A stretch of DNA of 64,000 nucleotides from JACDAN01 sp963847235. GTDB lineage: Bacteria; Actinomycetota; Thermoleophilia; Gaiellales; Gaiellaceae. The notes below the pieces were generated by a model that saw only the letters and a list, made by a program, of their open reading frames with translations, was not told the origin of the DNA and made no database searches. The stretch lies in contig CAWJYU010000005.1 of assembly GCA_963847235.1 (NCBI GenBank), positions 124,001-188,000 of the forward strand, written 5' to 3'. The translations under genes and the position numbers were made by a program. Of this stretch, positions 32,549-41,163 are shown in pieces; position 1 is the stretch's first letter; each line of letters opens with the position of its first letter.

Positions 32549-33609
32549 AGCAGCGGCTCCACGGACGGCTTCTCGCCACCGCGCGGCAGCTCGATCGCGA
32601 ACGTCGCGCCCTGGCCCGGCGGAGACTCGACCGAGATCTCGCCGCCGTGCTCCTTGACGATGCTGTAGGTGATCGAGAGCCCGAGGCCGGTGCCCGAGCC
32701 GACTTCCTTGGTGGTGAAGAACGGGTCGAAGACGCGCGGCTCCAGCTCGGGCGGGATCCCCGGCCCGGTGTCGGAGAAGGTGATGAGCACCCTGTCGTCC
32801 CGAACGGTGGACGCGATCCGAATCTCGCGCACCTCCGACGCCTCCAGCGCGTCGCGCGCGTTCGTAAACAGGTTGATGAAGACCTGCTCGAGCTGAATCG
32901 GGTTGGAGAGCACCGAGACGTCGTCAGCGGACAGGTCGAAGACCACCTCGATCCCGCGCTGCTTCAGCTGCTCCTGTACCAGCGAGAGCGCCCGCTCGAT
33001 GATTTCGTGCACGTCGGCCGGCTCGAAGGTCATCGGCGCAGCCCGTCCGAAGGTGCGGAGGTGCGAGATGATCTCCGTCGCCTTCCGCAGCTGCGCCATC
33101 GCCTTCTCGAGGCCGGAGATGACCACCTCGCGGTCCAGCTCCCCGGCCCGCGTCCGGTCGATGACGTTCCCGACGAAGAGGCCGATGTTGTTCAGCGGGT
33201 TGTTCAGCTCGTGCGCCACGCCGGTCGTCAGCTCGCCGAGCGTCGCCAGCTTGCCCGCCTGGACGAGCTGCTCCTGCTTGTCCCTCAGCTCCTGCTCGCG
33301 CCGCTCGATCTCCTGCGTCGTCTCACGCAGGTCGCCCATGATGTGGATCATCGCCTTGCGGCTGTCCGCGAGCCTGAGATTGGTCTCGTTCGCGTCCTTG
33401 AGGATGTGCAGCATCGCCTTCCGCTGATCCCCGAGCCGGCGGTTGGAGTCGTTGAGGTCGCCCATGATGTGGATCAGGGCGCGCCGCCGCTCCTCCGCCT
33501 GCTTGACGCGCGCACGGAGCTGCTCGACCTCGAGCCGAAGATCCTGGGGTTCGCCTGCCGCAGAGCCGCCGTTCGCGTCTGCCGGCTGGGCTTCCGGCCG
33601 GACGCTCAT
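32545..33609 (-). CDS. Histidine kinase with a 21-residue-repeat coiled coil
   Basis: 354 residues without membrane segments. Residues 42-104 consist of three 21-residue repeats: RRALIHIMGDLNDSN..., RKAMLHILKDANETN..., RKAMIHIMGDLRETT... Each is three heptads, so this is a signalling coiled coil. HisKA contains GELTTGVAHELNNPLNNIGL and the ATPase has QVFINLFTNARDALEAS, FSDTGPGIPPELE and GSGTGLGLSITYSIV (NtrB/ThkA-like type). No sensor domain of its own; input presumably comes from the triple-PAS protein encoded just upstream. Both gene junctions overlap. Confidence 0.92.
   Translation of the reverse strand: MSVRPEAQPADANGGSAAGEPQDLRLEVEQLRARVKQAEERRRALIHIMGDLNDSNRRLGDQRKAMLHILKDANETNLRLADSRKAMIHIMGDLRETTQEIERREQELRDKQEQLVQAGKLATLGELTTGVAHELNNPLNNIGLFVGNVIDRTRAGELDREVVISGLEKAMAQLRKATEIISHLRTFGRAAPMTFEPADVHEIIERALSLVQEQLKQRGIEVVFDLSADDVSVLSNPIQLEQVFINLFTNARDALEASEVREIRIASTVRDDRVLITFSDTGPGIPPELEPRVFDPFFTTKEVGSGTGLGLSITYSIVKEHGGEISVESPPGQGATFAIELPRGGEKPSVEPLL
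33298..33486 (-). repeat. Three 63-bp coding repeats (21-residue coiled-coil units)
   Basis: Residues 42-62, 63-83 and 84-104 of the kinase align without gaps on the consensus RKAMIHIMGDLNET-like core. The period is exactly three heptads. Confidence 0.75.
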
Positions 33610-34913
33610 CAGCTGCTCGGAGATTCGCCCTTGAGCGCCGTGAGCTCCTCCCTCAGGCTGTCGAGCTCCTTCTCCAGCGCGATCATCTTGAGCTCGCGCC
33701 CGACGACGACCTCCTCGAACTTCTCGAGGTCGAGGATCTTCTCCTGGAGCTCGGTCTTCGACTGCTCCAGGTCGCGCACGACCTGCTCGTAGGCGCGCAT
33801 ATCGCGGAGCACGCCGATCGCGCCGATCACCCTGCCGTCCGGGTCGCGGAGCGCCGACGCGTTCAGCGTCGTCGGGATCAGCTCGCCGGAGATGCTGCGC
33901 GGGTTGAGCCGGGCGTTCCGGGTCACGCCGCGCTCGACGACCTCGCGGAGGGCGGCGGTGAACTCCCGCGTCTCCTCGGGGCTGATGAAGCGCGAGACCG
34001 ACTGCTCGAGCACCTCGTCCCGCCGGAAGCCCAGGAGCTCGGACACCGCGTCGTTCGCCTCGATGATCTTCCCCTCCAGGTCTGAGACGAACACCGGGTC
34101 GGGTGCGTTCTTGATCAGGCTCTCCGCGTAGGCGCGCGCCTTGTCCAGCTCGCGCATGTCGCGGAGGACGCCGATCGCGCCGATCACGTTGCCTTCGGGG
34201 TCGCGGAGAGCGGACGCGTTCAGCGACGTCGGGATCACCTCGCCCGTCACCGACCGCGGGTTGAGCGCGGCGTTGCGGGTCACGCCGTGCTCGACGACCT
34301 CCTTCAGCGCCGCCGTGAACTCCCGCGTCTCCTCTTCGCTGATGAAGCGCGAGAGCGACTGCTCGACGACCTCGTCACGACGGAACCCGAGCAGCTCCGA
34401 CACGGCGTCGTTCACCTGGAGGATCTTCCCCTCGAGGTCGGCGACGAACACCGGGTCGGGCGCGTTCTCGATCAGGCTCTGCGCGTACGCGCGCGCCTTG
34501 TCCAGCTCGCGCATGTCTCGGAGGACGCCGATCGCGCCGATCACGTTCCCTTCCCCGTCCCGGAGCGCCGAGGCGTTCAGCGACGTCGGGATCACTTCGC
34601 CCGTCGCCGACCGCGGGTTCAGGACCGCGTTCCGGGTCACGCCGCGCTCGACGACCTCCTTCAGCGCCGCCGTGAACTCCCGCGTCTCCTCCTCGCTGAT
34701 GAAGCGCGAGAGCGACTGCTCGAGCACCTCGTCCCGGCGGAAGCCGAGCAGCTCGGAGACCGCGTCGTTCGCCTGGAGGATCTTCCCCTCCAGGTCCGAG
34801 ACGAACACCGGGTCGGGGGCGTTCGCGATGATGATGTCGGCTGCGAGAGCGCCGGCCGCAGGTGCACCGTTGGCTGTCGCAGTCGCAGAGCGATCGAGAG
34901 CGTTCTTGGCCAC
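33609..34913 (-). CDS. Triple-PAS sensor protein without an output domain
   Basis: 434 residues. Three PAS domains of exactly 119 residues (31-149, 150-268, 269-387) are nearly identical: NAPDPVFVSDLEGKI, NDAVSELLGFRRDEV, SRFIS(E/P)EETREFTAAL, VIGAIGVLRDMR. A C-terminal coiled coil follows (residues 385-430, LQEKILDLEKFEEVVVGREL). There is no kinase, cyclase or DNA-binding domain. A good GGAGG precedes the ATG. Its TGA overlaps the ATG of the coiled-coil kinase (TGATG), so the two should be made together and probably associate through their coiled coils. Confidence 0.9.
   Translation of the reverse strand: MAKNALDRSATATANGAPAAGALAADIIIANAPDPVFVSDLEGKILQANDAVSELLGFRRDEVLEQSLSRFISEEETREFTAALKEVVERGVTRNAVLNPRSATGEVIPTSLNASALRDGEGNVIGAIGVLRDMRELDKARAYAQSLIENAPDPVFVADLEGKILQVNDAVSELLGFRRDEVVEQSLSRFISEEETREFTAALKEVVEHGVTRNAALNPRSVTGEVIPTSLNASALRDPEGNVIGAIGVLRDMRELDKARAYAESLIKNAPDPVFVSDLEGKIIEANDAVSELLGFRRDEVLEQSVSRFISPEETREFTAALREVVERGVTRNARLNPRSISGELIPTTLNASALRDPDGRVIGAIGVLRDMRAYEQVVRDLEQSKTELQEKILDLEKFEEVVVGRELKMIALEKELDSLREELTALKGESPSS
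33753..34823 (-). repeat. Three tandem 357-bp PAS-coding repeats
   Basis: Matching landmarks (for example GACGAACACCGGGTCGGG on the plus strand at 34086, 34443 and 34800) recur at exactly 357 bases, pointing to recent tandem duplication of one PAS module. Confidence 0.85.
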
Positions 34914-34992
34914 ATTGTCCTCCGTAAAGAGACGTCCCTGAGCGTTGCGACTTGCGCTTTACATTCTGAGCGGTCGAAACCTTCTCCGCAAA

Positions 34993-35658
34993 TTATGTGA
35001 GCGACTCCAGGCGTTCCTCCAACTCACGGACGCGAGCCTGCGCCTTGGCCAGCTGTTCCTCGAGCCGCTTGCGCTTGGCGGCGTTCGGGTCCCGTTTGGG
35101 CTTCGGCGGCGGCTTGGGCTTGGGCGGCGGCTTCGCTGCCCGGCGGGACCTCGGACGGCCCCCGGCCGGAACCGCAGCAAGCAGCGGCCCGAACCCCGCC
35201 TGCTCGACGTCCTCGGCGAGCGTCCCGGCCGTCAGCGTCTTCGAGGTCTCCTTGTCGATCGACGCCGCCCGCAGGGTCTGCGCGACCCGGGTCACCGTTC
35301 CTGCAGCGGCGGCACCTCGCTCCTCGAGCGCCGCACGCGCCTCTTCGGTCAGCTCCTCGACGAGCTGCCGGTGCGCCGCAGTCGCCTCGCGGAGGCCGCT
35401 TGGGTCCCGTCCGCTGACAACCCCGCGCTGCGCCTTTCGGAGCTCGTCGCCGGCCTTGACGAGCGCCTTCGCCTCCTGCGGGCGGCGGCGGACGGCCTGG
35501 TTCACCGCCCAGGCGGAGACCGGCGGCTTCCGCAGCGCCTTGACCTCGTCCGCCGCCTCCTTCTTCCCCGCGTTTCGGAGCTCCTTCGCGAGCTCGTCCC
35601 GCGCCTTCGTGAACTCGTCGAGCGGCAGCCCGTAGAGATCGTCCTTCCTCACGGCCAT
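34993..35658 (-). CDS. Unknown protein with lysine/proline-rich linker
   Basis: 221 residues. The N-terminal 130 are helical with LYGLPLDEFTKARDELAKEL and LRKPPVSAWAVNQAVRRRP, a pattern I recognise only as an actinobacterial conserved hypothetical. Then comes a basic PKPKPP-rich linker (about 170-190) and a C-terminal coiled coil (KRLEEQLAKAQARVRELEER). DNA or envelope binding through the basic linker is possible. Divergent from the adenosine-deaminase gene. Confidence 0.65.
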   Translation of the reverse strand: MAVRKDDLYGLPLDEFTKARDELAKELRNAGKKEAADEVKALRKPPVSAWAVNQAVRRRPQEAKALVKAGDELRKAQRGVVSGRDPSGLREATAAHRQLVEELTEEARAALEERGAAAAGTVTRVAQTLRAASIDKETSKTLTAGTLAEDVEQAGFGPLLAAVPAGGRPRSRRAAKPPPKPKPPPKPKRDPNAAKRKRLEEQLAKAQARVRELEERLESLT

Positions 35659-35678
35659 AGCTTGACGGAGCGGAACGC

Positions 35679-35684
35679 TACGCT
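35679..35684 (+). promoter_or_regulatory. -10 element of the adenosine-deaminase gene
   Basis: TACGCT ends 6 bases before ATG 35691. Confidence 0.5.
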
Positions 35685-35690
35685 CGCGCC

Positions 35691-36695
35691 ATGGCGTCGC
35701 CGAACGGCCTCGCGGAGCTCCACACCCACCTCGGCGGCTCCGTCGCGACCGAGATCATGTGGACGCTCGCGCACGAGCAGGGCATCGCGCTCCCGGTCAA
35801 GGACTACTGGGAGTTCGACGCGCTCGTCACGGTCTCGGATCCGCACGGCGTCACCGACCTGACGGCGCTCGACCAGATCTACAAGTGGACGGAGCTGATC
35901 CAGTCGAGCCCGCTCGCCGTCGAGCGCTCCGTGCACGCAGCGATCGGCGGCGCTTACCGCTCGCAGGGGATCACGACGCTCGAGCTCCGTTTCAACCCGA
36001 TGAAGCGCAACCGTGGCGGCGAGCGCGACCTCGACCACATCATCGTCGCGGCGATCCGCGGGCTCGACCGCGCGAGCCTGGAGTACTCGCAGGTGCGCGC
36101 CGGGCTGATCCTGATGATGGACCGGACGTTCACCGAGCGGCAGAACGCGATCATCGTCGAGAAGGCGATCCGCTACGCGCCGCGCGGGATCGTCGGGATC
36201 GACATCGCCGGCCCCCGCCCGGACGGCGCCGGCCCGTACCCGTATCGCGACCTGCTCCCGCTGATCGAGCAGGCGCGCGAGGCCGGGCTCGGCGTCACGA
36301 TCCATGTGGGCGAGGAAGGCGGCGAGTTCGGGATCGCGGAGATCCGCGAGGTCGTCTCGACGCTCCGGCCCGACCGAATCGGTCACGGCATCCTGGCCGC
36401 GAAGGATCCGAAGCTGATGGACCAGATCCGCGAAGCCGAGATCGTCCTCGAGATCTGCCCCACCTCGAACCTGTTGACGAAGGCCCAGGAGAGCGAGGAC
36501 GCCGTTCGCGACACCTTCCGCGCGTTCACGCAGCACGGAGTGCCGTTCACGATCGCGACCGACGGCCCGGAGATGATGCGGACACATCTCCGCGACGAGT
36601 TCGAGCTGCTGTTGAAGATCGGCGCGCTCGACGAGGACCGGCTCTCGGAGGCCAACCGCCGGGGACACGATGCGACGTTCATCGCGGCCGCCTGA
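35691..36695 (+). CDS. Adenosine deaminase family protein
   Basis: 334-residue metal-dependent hydrolase. The zinc ligands are visible: HTHLGG near the N terminus (first HxH), IHVGEEGGEFG with the third His and catalytic Glu, RIGHGI with the catalytic His, and TIATDGPEM with the last Asp. Family enzymes deaminate adenosine or adenine; the TDGP text in place of the common TDDP leaves the substrate open. ATG 35691 follows TACGCT. Probably monocistronic. Confidence 0.88.
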   Translation: MASPNGLAELHTHLGGSVATEIMWTLAHEQGIALPVKDYWEFDALVTVSDPHGVTDLTALDQIYKWTELIQSSPLAVERSVHAAIGGAYRSQGITTLELRFNPMKRNRGGERDLDHIIVAAIRGLDRASLEYSQVRAGLILMMDRTFTERQNAIIVEKAIRYAPRGIVGIDIAGPRPDGAGPYPYRDLLPLIEQAREAGLGVTIHVGEEGGEFGIAEIREVVSTLRPDRIGHGILAAKDPKLMDQIREAEIVLEICPTSNLLTKAQESEDAVRDTFRAFTQHGVPFTIATDGPEMMRTHLRDEFELLLKIGALDEDRLSEANRRGHDATFIAAA

Positions 36696-36714
36696 GATCA
36701 CCCGGCGCCGCTGG

Positions 36715-36720
36715 TAGTTT
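36715..36720 (+). promoter_or_regulatory. -10 element
   Basis: TAGTTT ends 8 bases before GTG 36729. Confidence 0.4.
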
Positions 36721-36728
36721 CAGCCGCC

Positions 36729-37622
36729 GTGAGGCCTCTGGAAGGCGTCTCCGTCGTGGACCTGAGCCGCTACCTGCCGGGGCCGTTCGCGAGCCGTGAG
36801 CTGCTCGAGCTGGGCGCGCGCGTCGTCCGGCTCTTGCCGCCGCCGGGAGATCCGATGGCCGAGGTCGCGCCTGCGTGGCACGAGGCGCTGAACGCGGGCA
36901 AGGAGACGGTGCTCCTCGACCTGAAAGAGGAGCCGGAGCGTGGCCGCGCGGTCTGCGCCGAGGCGGATGTCGTGCTGGAGAGCTTCCGGCCGGGCGTCGT
37001 CGAGCGGCTCGGCGTCGGCCCCGGCGACCTCCCCGAATCGGTCGTCTACTGCTCGTTCACCGGCTTCGGCAGCCACGGCCGCCACGCAGACCGAGCGGGC
37101 CACGACCTCAACTACCAGGGCTGGGCCGGACTGCTGGCCGACACGGCCCCGGCGATGCCGCCGACCCAGATCGCCGACCTCGCCGCCGGGGCGCTCACGG
37201 GCGTCACGCGAATCCTCGCCGCCCTCCTGGAGCGGACACGGACGGGACGCGGAGCCCACCTCGTCGTGTCGCTGACGCACGGAGCCCACCGGCTCGCATC
37301 CCATCGCCTCGGCGGCGACCCGGTACCGCGCATGCTCACCGGAGGCCTTGCCTGCTACGGGATGTACGCCACGGCCGACGGCCGGTACCTCACGGTCGGG
37401 GCGCTCGAGCGCCGCTTCTTCGCCCGCCTGTGCGAGCTGCTCGAGCTCAAGGAGCTGATCGACCGCCAGTTCGACCCGGACTCGCAGGAGGCGCTCAGAG
37501 GCGCGCTGGCCGAGCGCATCGGCAAGAAGCCGCTCGCGGACTGGCTCGAGGTGTTCGACGGCGAGGACGTCTCCGTCGGCCCGGTTGCGACGCTCGAGGA
37601 AGCCGCCCTAGAGCTCGCGTGA
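36729..37622 (+). CDS. CoA transferase family III (CaiB/BaiF)
   Basis: 297 residues, shorter than the usual 380-400. The N terminus has LEGVSVVDLSRYLPGPFASR and LGARVVRLLPPPGDP. The conserved middle is YCSFTGFGSHGRHADRAGHD with the Asp that forms the CoA-acyl anhydride in the family, then GMYATADGRYLTVGALERRF. This resembles alpha-methylacyl-CoA racemases. Some surface insertions are missing but the core is intact. Its TGA overlaps the GTG of the propeller/lysyl-oxidase gene, though the two functions have no obvious link. Confidence 0.85.
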   Translation: MRPLEGVSVVDLSRYLPGPFASRELLELGARVVRLLPPPGDPMAEVAPAWHEALNAGKETVLLDLKEEPERGRAVCAEADVVLESFRPGVVERLGVGPGDLPESVVYCSFTGFGSHGRHADRAGHDLNYQGWAGLLADTAPAMPPTQIADLAAGALTGVTRILAALLERTRTGRGAHLVVSLTHGAHRLASHRLGGDPVPRMLTGGLACYGMYATADGRYLTVGALERRFFARLCELLELKELIDRQFDPDSQEALRGALAERIGKKPLADWLEVFDGEDVSVGPVATLEEAALELA

Positions 37623-39166
37623 GGACTCGGTTCGCCCTGCTCTCGCTCTCGGTCGCCGCCGCCGGTGCCGCAGCACTCACGCTCTCGCTCGCGAGCCCGG
37701 CCACCGTCCGCTCGCCTGTTCCATGGGCGACGCTCGCATTTTCGAAGTCCGAGATCGCAGGCGGCGGCGTCTACGTCGCCGGGCGGAGCCGAGCACGGCT
37801 CGTCCTTCCGGCCGCCTCCGATCCTGCGTGGTCGCCCGACGGACGCCGGCTCGCGTACCTCGCCCCGGGAGCCGGAGGCGCTGCAGACGTCTTCGTCGCC
37901 GACGCGGACGGAACGAACCGCGGCCGGCTGACTCGAAGCGAGCGCGAGGAGACCTCGCCGACCTGGGCGCCGGACGGACGGCGGCTTGCGGTCGGGCGGG
38001 ACGGCTCGATCGTCCTCCTTCGGGCCGACGGGATCGAGCTGCGGACGCTGGCACGTGGAGCCGAGCCGGCCTGGTCTCCCGGAGGACAACGGATCGCATT
38101 CTCGGCCGCCGGCGACCTCTTCGTCGTCCTGGCCCGAGGCGGACGGCCGCAACAGGTGACGAGCTCGCCCGCTTCCGAGACGAGCCCGGCCTGGGCGCCC
38201 GACGGGCGGCGGCTCGCGTACGTCACGGACGAGACCGGCGCTGCGGACATTCGCATCGTCGACCTCCGCAGCGGCGCGGTCGTGTCTGTCACCGCGGATC
38301 TCGCAGTCGACTCCGCGCCGGCATTCTCGACCAACGGCACGCGCGTGCTCTTCGTCAGCGACCGGACCGGCGCGGAGCAGATCGTCGGCGCCCCGGCAGC
38401 CGGCGGCGCTGCGGCGCTCGTCTCAGCGATCCAGCTGCCGGCACACCCAAGCGCGCGCCCGGTACAGCGCCCGCTCGAGCTCCTGCCCGACTTCGACCAG
38501 CAGCCGCCGAGGGATCTCGAGGTGCGCAGGACCGGCCGCCGCTTCCTGCTCTGGTTCACCTCGGCCGCGGACAATGTCGGGCTCGGCCCGTTCATCGTCA
38601 ACGGCCGCAGGAGAGGCGCGGGCTCGATGCGCGCCAGCCAACGCGTCCGGCTCGGGAACGGGTCTCTCCGGACATACCCCGAGGTCGGCTTCTGGCGCTA
38701 CAACGCGTCCTCCGATCACTCGCACTGGCACCTGTTCGCGTTCCAGCGCTACGAGCTGCGGCGCGCAGACGGCTCCGTCGTCGTCCGGGACCGCAAGAGC
38801 GGCTTCTGCATCGGCGACCGGTACGGCGTCGCGCCGGGCCGAATCGCGGGCCGCACCTCCCGGCCCATCTTTCGAGGCTTCTGCAACCTCCACCAACCGA
38901 GCGCCGGCCAGGTGGACGCCGGGACGTCCGTCGGTTTCTCCGACCGCTACCACTCGAGGCTCGACGGCCAGAACGTCGATCTGACGAACGTGCGGGCGGG
39001 CCGCTACGTGCTCGTGAACCGCGCCAACCCGAGCGCCGACCTCCGCGAGCTTCGCTACGAGAACAACGCCGCGTCGGTCGCGATCCAGGTCAGGTGGCCG
39101 AAAGGCCGCAGGAGCGCGCCCGCGGTCCGTGTGCTCTCGACCTGCCCCGACTCAGATCGCTGCTAG
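37619..39166 (+). CDS. Secreted beta-propeller fused to a lysyl-oxidase-like domain
   Basis: 515 residues. A signal peptide (about 1-28) leads to a TolB/WD40-type propeller (about 40-280) with repeated AWSPDGRRLAYL / TWAPDGRRLAV units. Residues about 300-495 match the lysyl-oxidase domain: DHSHWHLFAFQRYEL supplies the copper-talon histidines, GFCIGDRYG, GFCNLHQPSAGQVDAGTS, and SDRYHSRLDGQNVDLTNV contains the expected cofactor-tyrosine region. Such enzymes oxidise primary amines outside the cell. The fusion is unusual. GTG 37619 overlaps the CoA-transferase stop; the 3' end overlaps the convergent HAD gene by 15 bases. Confidence 0.85.
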   Translation: MRTRFALLSLSVAAAGAAALTLSLASPATVRSPVPWATLAFSKSEIAGGGVYVAGRSRARLVLPAASDPAWSPDGRRLAYLAPGAGGAADVFVADADGTNRGRLTRSEREETSPTWAPDGRRLAVGRDGSIVLLRADGIELRTLARGAEPAWSPGGQRIAFSAAGDLFVVLARGGRPQQVTSSPASETSPAWAPDGRRLAYVTDETGAADIRIVDLRSGAVVSVTADLAVDSAPAFSTNGTRVLFVSDRTGAEQIVGAPAAGGAAALVSAIQLPAHPSARPVQRPLELLPDFDQQPPRDLEVRRTGRRFLLWFTSAADNVGLGPFIVNGRRRGAGSMRASQRVRLGNGSLRTYPEVGFWRYNASSDHSHWHLFAFQRYELRRADGSVVVRDRKSGFCIGDRYGVAPGRIAGRTSRPIFRGFCNLHQPSAGQVDAGTSVGFSDRYHSRLDGQNVDLTNVRAGRYVLVNRANPSADLRELRYENNAASVAIQVRWPKGRRSAPAVRVLSTCPDSDRC

Positions 39167-39835
39167 CCCGAGCGCGGCCGGCAGCGCGAAGAGGTCGGGG
39201 AGCCGGTCTTCGGCATCGGGATAGGCGTCCTCCCGGTCGATCAGGAACGCCTGCATCCCGAGCGCCCGGGCGCCATCGAGGTCGTCTTCCGGGGAGTCCC
39301 CCACCATGGCGGCGCGGTCCGCGGGCACGCCGAGGCGGTCCAGCACCGCCTGGAAGATCGTCGGGTGCGGCTTCACCTTGCCGTGCACGCGCGACGACAG
39401 CGCCGCGTCCACACGGATGCTGTGGTGGGCGAGGAACTCGTCGACGTCACGGCCCGTGTTCGAGACGAGGCCGAGCTTCAGGCCGTGCTCCCTCAGGTGG
39501 TCGAGAACAGGAAGCGCGTCGTCGAAGAGGTCGAAGTTGTGCGCGTGCTCCCAGGCCTTCGTCATCTCGACCGCAGCCTCGTAGGCGCGATCCGCGTTCC
39601 CGCCCATGCCGCGGACGATCCGCTCGGTGAACGCGACCCAGATCTCCTCGTCGTGGCGGAAGTCCGGGTGCTTGTGGAGCCCCTCCACGGCCTTTGCGCG
39701 AGCATCCTTGTAGAGGGACGGATCGAGCTCCAGCCCGAATCGCCGGCCGAGCCGCTGGTATCCCTCCGGACCAAGGTCCGGCCCCGGCTTGGCCAGCGTG
39801 AAGTCGAGGTCGAAGAGAACCGCCTGGATGTCCAT
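39152..39835 (-). CDS. HAD-superfamily hydrolase (phosphoglycolate-phosphatase-like)
   Basis: 227 residues. HAD motif I is VLFDLDFTLAKPG (nucleophile Asp, here DLDFT), motif II LGLVSNTGRD, the Lys is in GKVKPHPTIF, and motif III-IV is MVGDSPEDDLDGARALGM. The helical cap follows motif I. A small phosphorylated metabolite is the likely substrate. ATG 39835; the longer frame upstream overlaps the nitrilase gene. It ends with QAFLIDREDAYPDAEDRLPD, typical of this family. Confidence 0.88.
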   Translation of the reverse strand: MDIQAVLFDLDFTLAKPGPDLGPEGYQRLGRRFGLELDPSLYKDARAKAVEGLHKHPDFRHDEEIWVAFTERIVRGMGGNADRAYEAAVEMTKAWEHAHNFDLFDDALPVLDHLREHGLKLGLVSNTGRDVDEFLAHHSIRVDAALSSRVHGKVKPHPTIFQAVLDRLGVPADRAAMVGDSPEDDLDGARALGMQAFLIDREDAYPDAEDRLPDLFALPAALGLAAI

Positions 39836-39839
39836 GCCG

Positions 39840-40679
39840 CTACGGGATCGGAGTTGGCCAGCGGTAGGCATTTGCCTGCCGCGAGGCGAGCGACGGCAGC
39901 TTCGCCCGCACGTCCTCGAGGCGCCGGCGGTCGAGCTCGGCCGCGATGACCGTCTCCTCGTCCGGCGCGCACGCAACCACGATTCCCCAGGGATCCGCGA
40001 TCAGCGAGCGGCCGTAGCTGAGACGACCCGAGAGCGTCTCGCCGATCTGCGCCGCCGCCGCGACGTAGTACTGGTTCTCGACCGCCCGGGCGCGGAGCAG
40101 CAGCTCCCAGTGGTCCTTGCCGGTGTAGAGGGTGAAATGCGCCGGGACGGTGACGAGGTGGGCGCCCTGGAGCGCGAGAATCCGGTAGAGCTCGGGGAAG
40201 CGGACGTCGTAACAGACGGTCAGTCCGGTGGGCCAGCCCTCGACGTCGACGACCACGGGCTCGTCCCCCGGCTCCTCGGCGTCGGACTCGCGGTAGAGGT
40301 GGCCGCCGACCTCGACGTCGAACATGTGGATCTTCCGGTAGAGCCCGGCGATCGACCCATCGGAGTCGAAGACGATGCTCGTGTTCGAGAGCTTCTCGCG
40401 GCCCTCGCGGCGCTCGGTGATCGAGCCGCCGACGAGCGTGATCCCGTGCGTGCGCGCCCATGCGGCCATCGCCTGAACGGACTCGCCTTCCTCGAGCGTC
40501 TCCGCTGCCCCGTGAAGCACCTCGGGGTTCCCGATCGCGTTCCACTTCTCCGGGAGGACGACGACGTCGGCGCCGGTCGCCGCCGCGCGGGCGACGAGCT
40601 GCTCGGCCTTCTCGATGTTCGCCGCCTTGTCGTCCCGGCTCGTGAGCTGGACGCAGGCGACCCGAAGCGTGTCCGACAT
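39840..40679 (-). CDS. Carbon-nitrogen hydrolase (nitrilase superfamily)
   Basis: 279 residues with the Glu-Lys-Cys triad in ADVVVLPEKWNAIG, GLYRKIHMFDVEV and LTVCYDVRFPELYRILAL. The wording resembles the Nit/omega-amidase branch, which removes amides from small metabolites such as deaminated glutathione. ATG 40679 has a TATCCT hexamer eight bases before it on the minus strand. Only four bases separate its end from the HAD start, so the two probably form an operon. Confidence 0.9.
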   Translation of the reverse strand: MSDTLRVACVQLTSRDDKAANIEKAEQLVARAAATGADVVVLPEKWNAIGNPEVLHGAAETLEEGESVQAMAAWARTHGITLVGGSITERREGREKLSNTSIVFDSDGSIAGLYRKIHMFDVEVGGHLYRESDAEEPGDEPVVVDVEGWPTGLTVCYDVRFPELYRILALQGAHLVTVPAHFTLYTGKDHWELLLRARAVENQYYVAAAAQIGETLSGRLSYGRSLIADPWGIVVACAPDEETVIAAELDRRRLEDVRAKLPSLASRQANAYRWPTPIP

Positions 40680-40687
40680 CCGGTGGC

Positions 40688-40693
40688 AGGATA
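40688..40693 (-). promoter_or_regulatory. -10 element of the nitrilase-HAD unit
   Basis: TATCCT on the minus strand, 8 bases before ATG 40679. Confidence 0.4.
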
Positions 40694-40743
40694 GCCCGGC
40701 CTATGGAAGCAGCAGCGGAGACACTCGAGGTGCGAACCGCGGC

Positions 40744-41163
40744 GTGAGGACGCCCGAGGAGATCCTCCGCGACGCCAGGACCATCGCGCTGGTCGGCGCC
40801 TCGCCGAACCCGGCGAAGCCGAGCCACGGCGTGATGCGCTACCTGCTCGCGCAGGGCTACGACGTGATCCCGGTGCGCCCGCTCGACTGTGACGCCGTTC
40901 TCGGCATCCCCTGCGTGGCCACCCTGGGCGAGATCGACCGCCCGATCGACCTCGTCGACGTCTTCCGCCGCCCAGAGCACACGCCGGCGCACGCGCGCGA
41001 GGCCGTCGACGCCGGCGCGAAGGCGCTCTGGCTCCAGCTCGGCATCCGGTCGGAGGACGCGCGCCGGATCGCCACCGAGGGCGGCCTCGACTACGTCGAG
41101 GACCTCTGCACCGCCGTCGTGCATCGCAATCTGGAGAGACCTAATCGGGGTGCCCAGATTTGA
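40744..41163 (+). CDS. CoA-binding protein (YccU family)
   Basis: 139-residue Rossmann-type CoA-binding domain: IALVGASPNPAKPSHGVMRY, GYDVIPVRPLD, PIDLVDVFRRPEHTPAHARE, GAKALWLQLGIRSEDARRIA. Function of the family is unknown. GTG 40744 is the plausible start. The last 19 bases run antisense over the 3' end of the tRNA-Pro gene, so the final residues (PNRGAQI) are encoded by tRNA sequence; an indel may have extended the gene. Confidence 0.85.
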   Translation: MRTPEEILRDARTIALVGASPNPAKPSHGVMRYLLAQGYDVIPVRPLDCDAVLGIPCVATLGEIDRPIDLVDVFRRPEHTPAHAREAVDAGAKALWLQLGIRSEDARRIATEGGLDYVEDLCTAVVHRNLERPNRGAQI

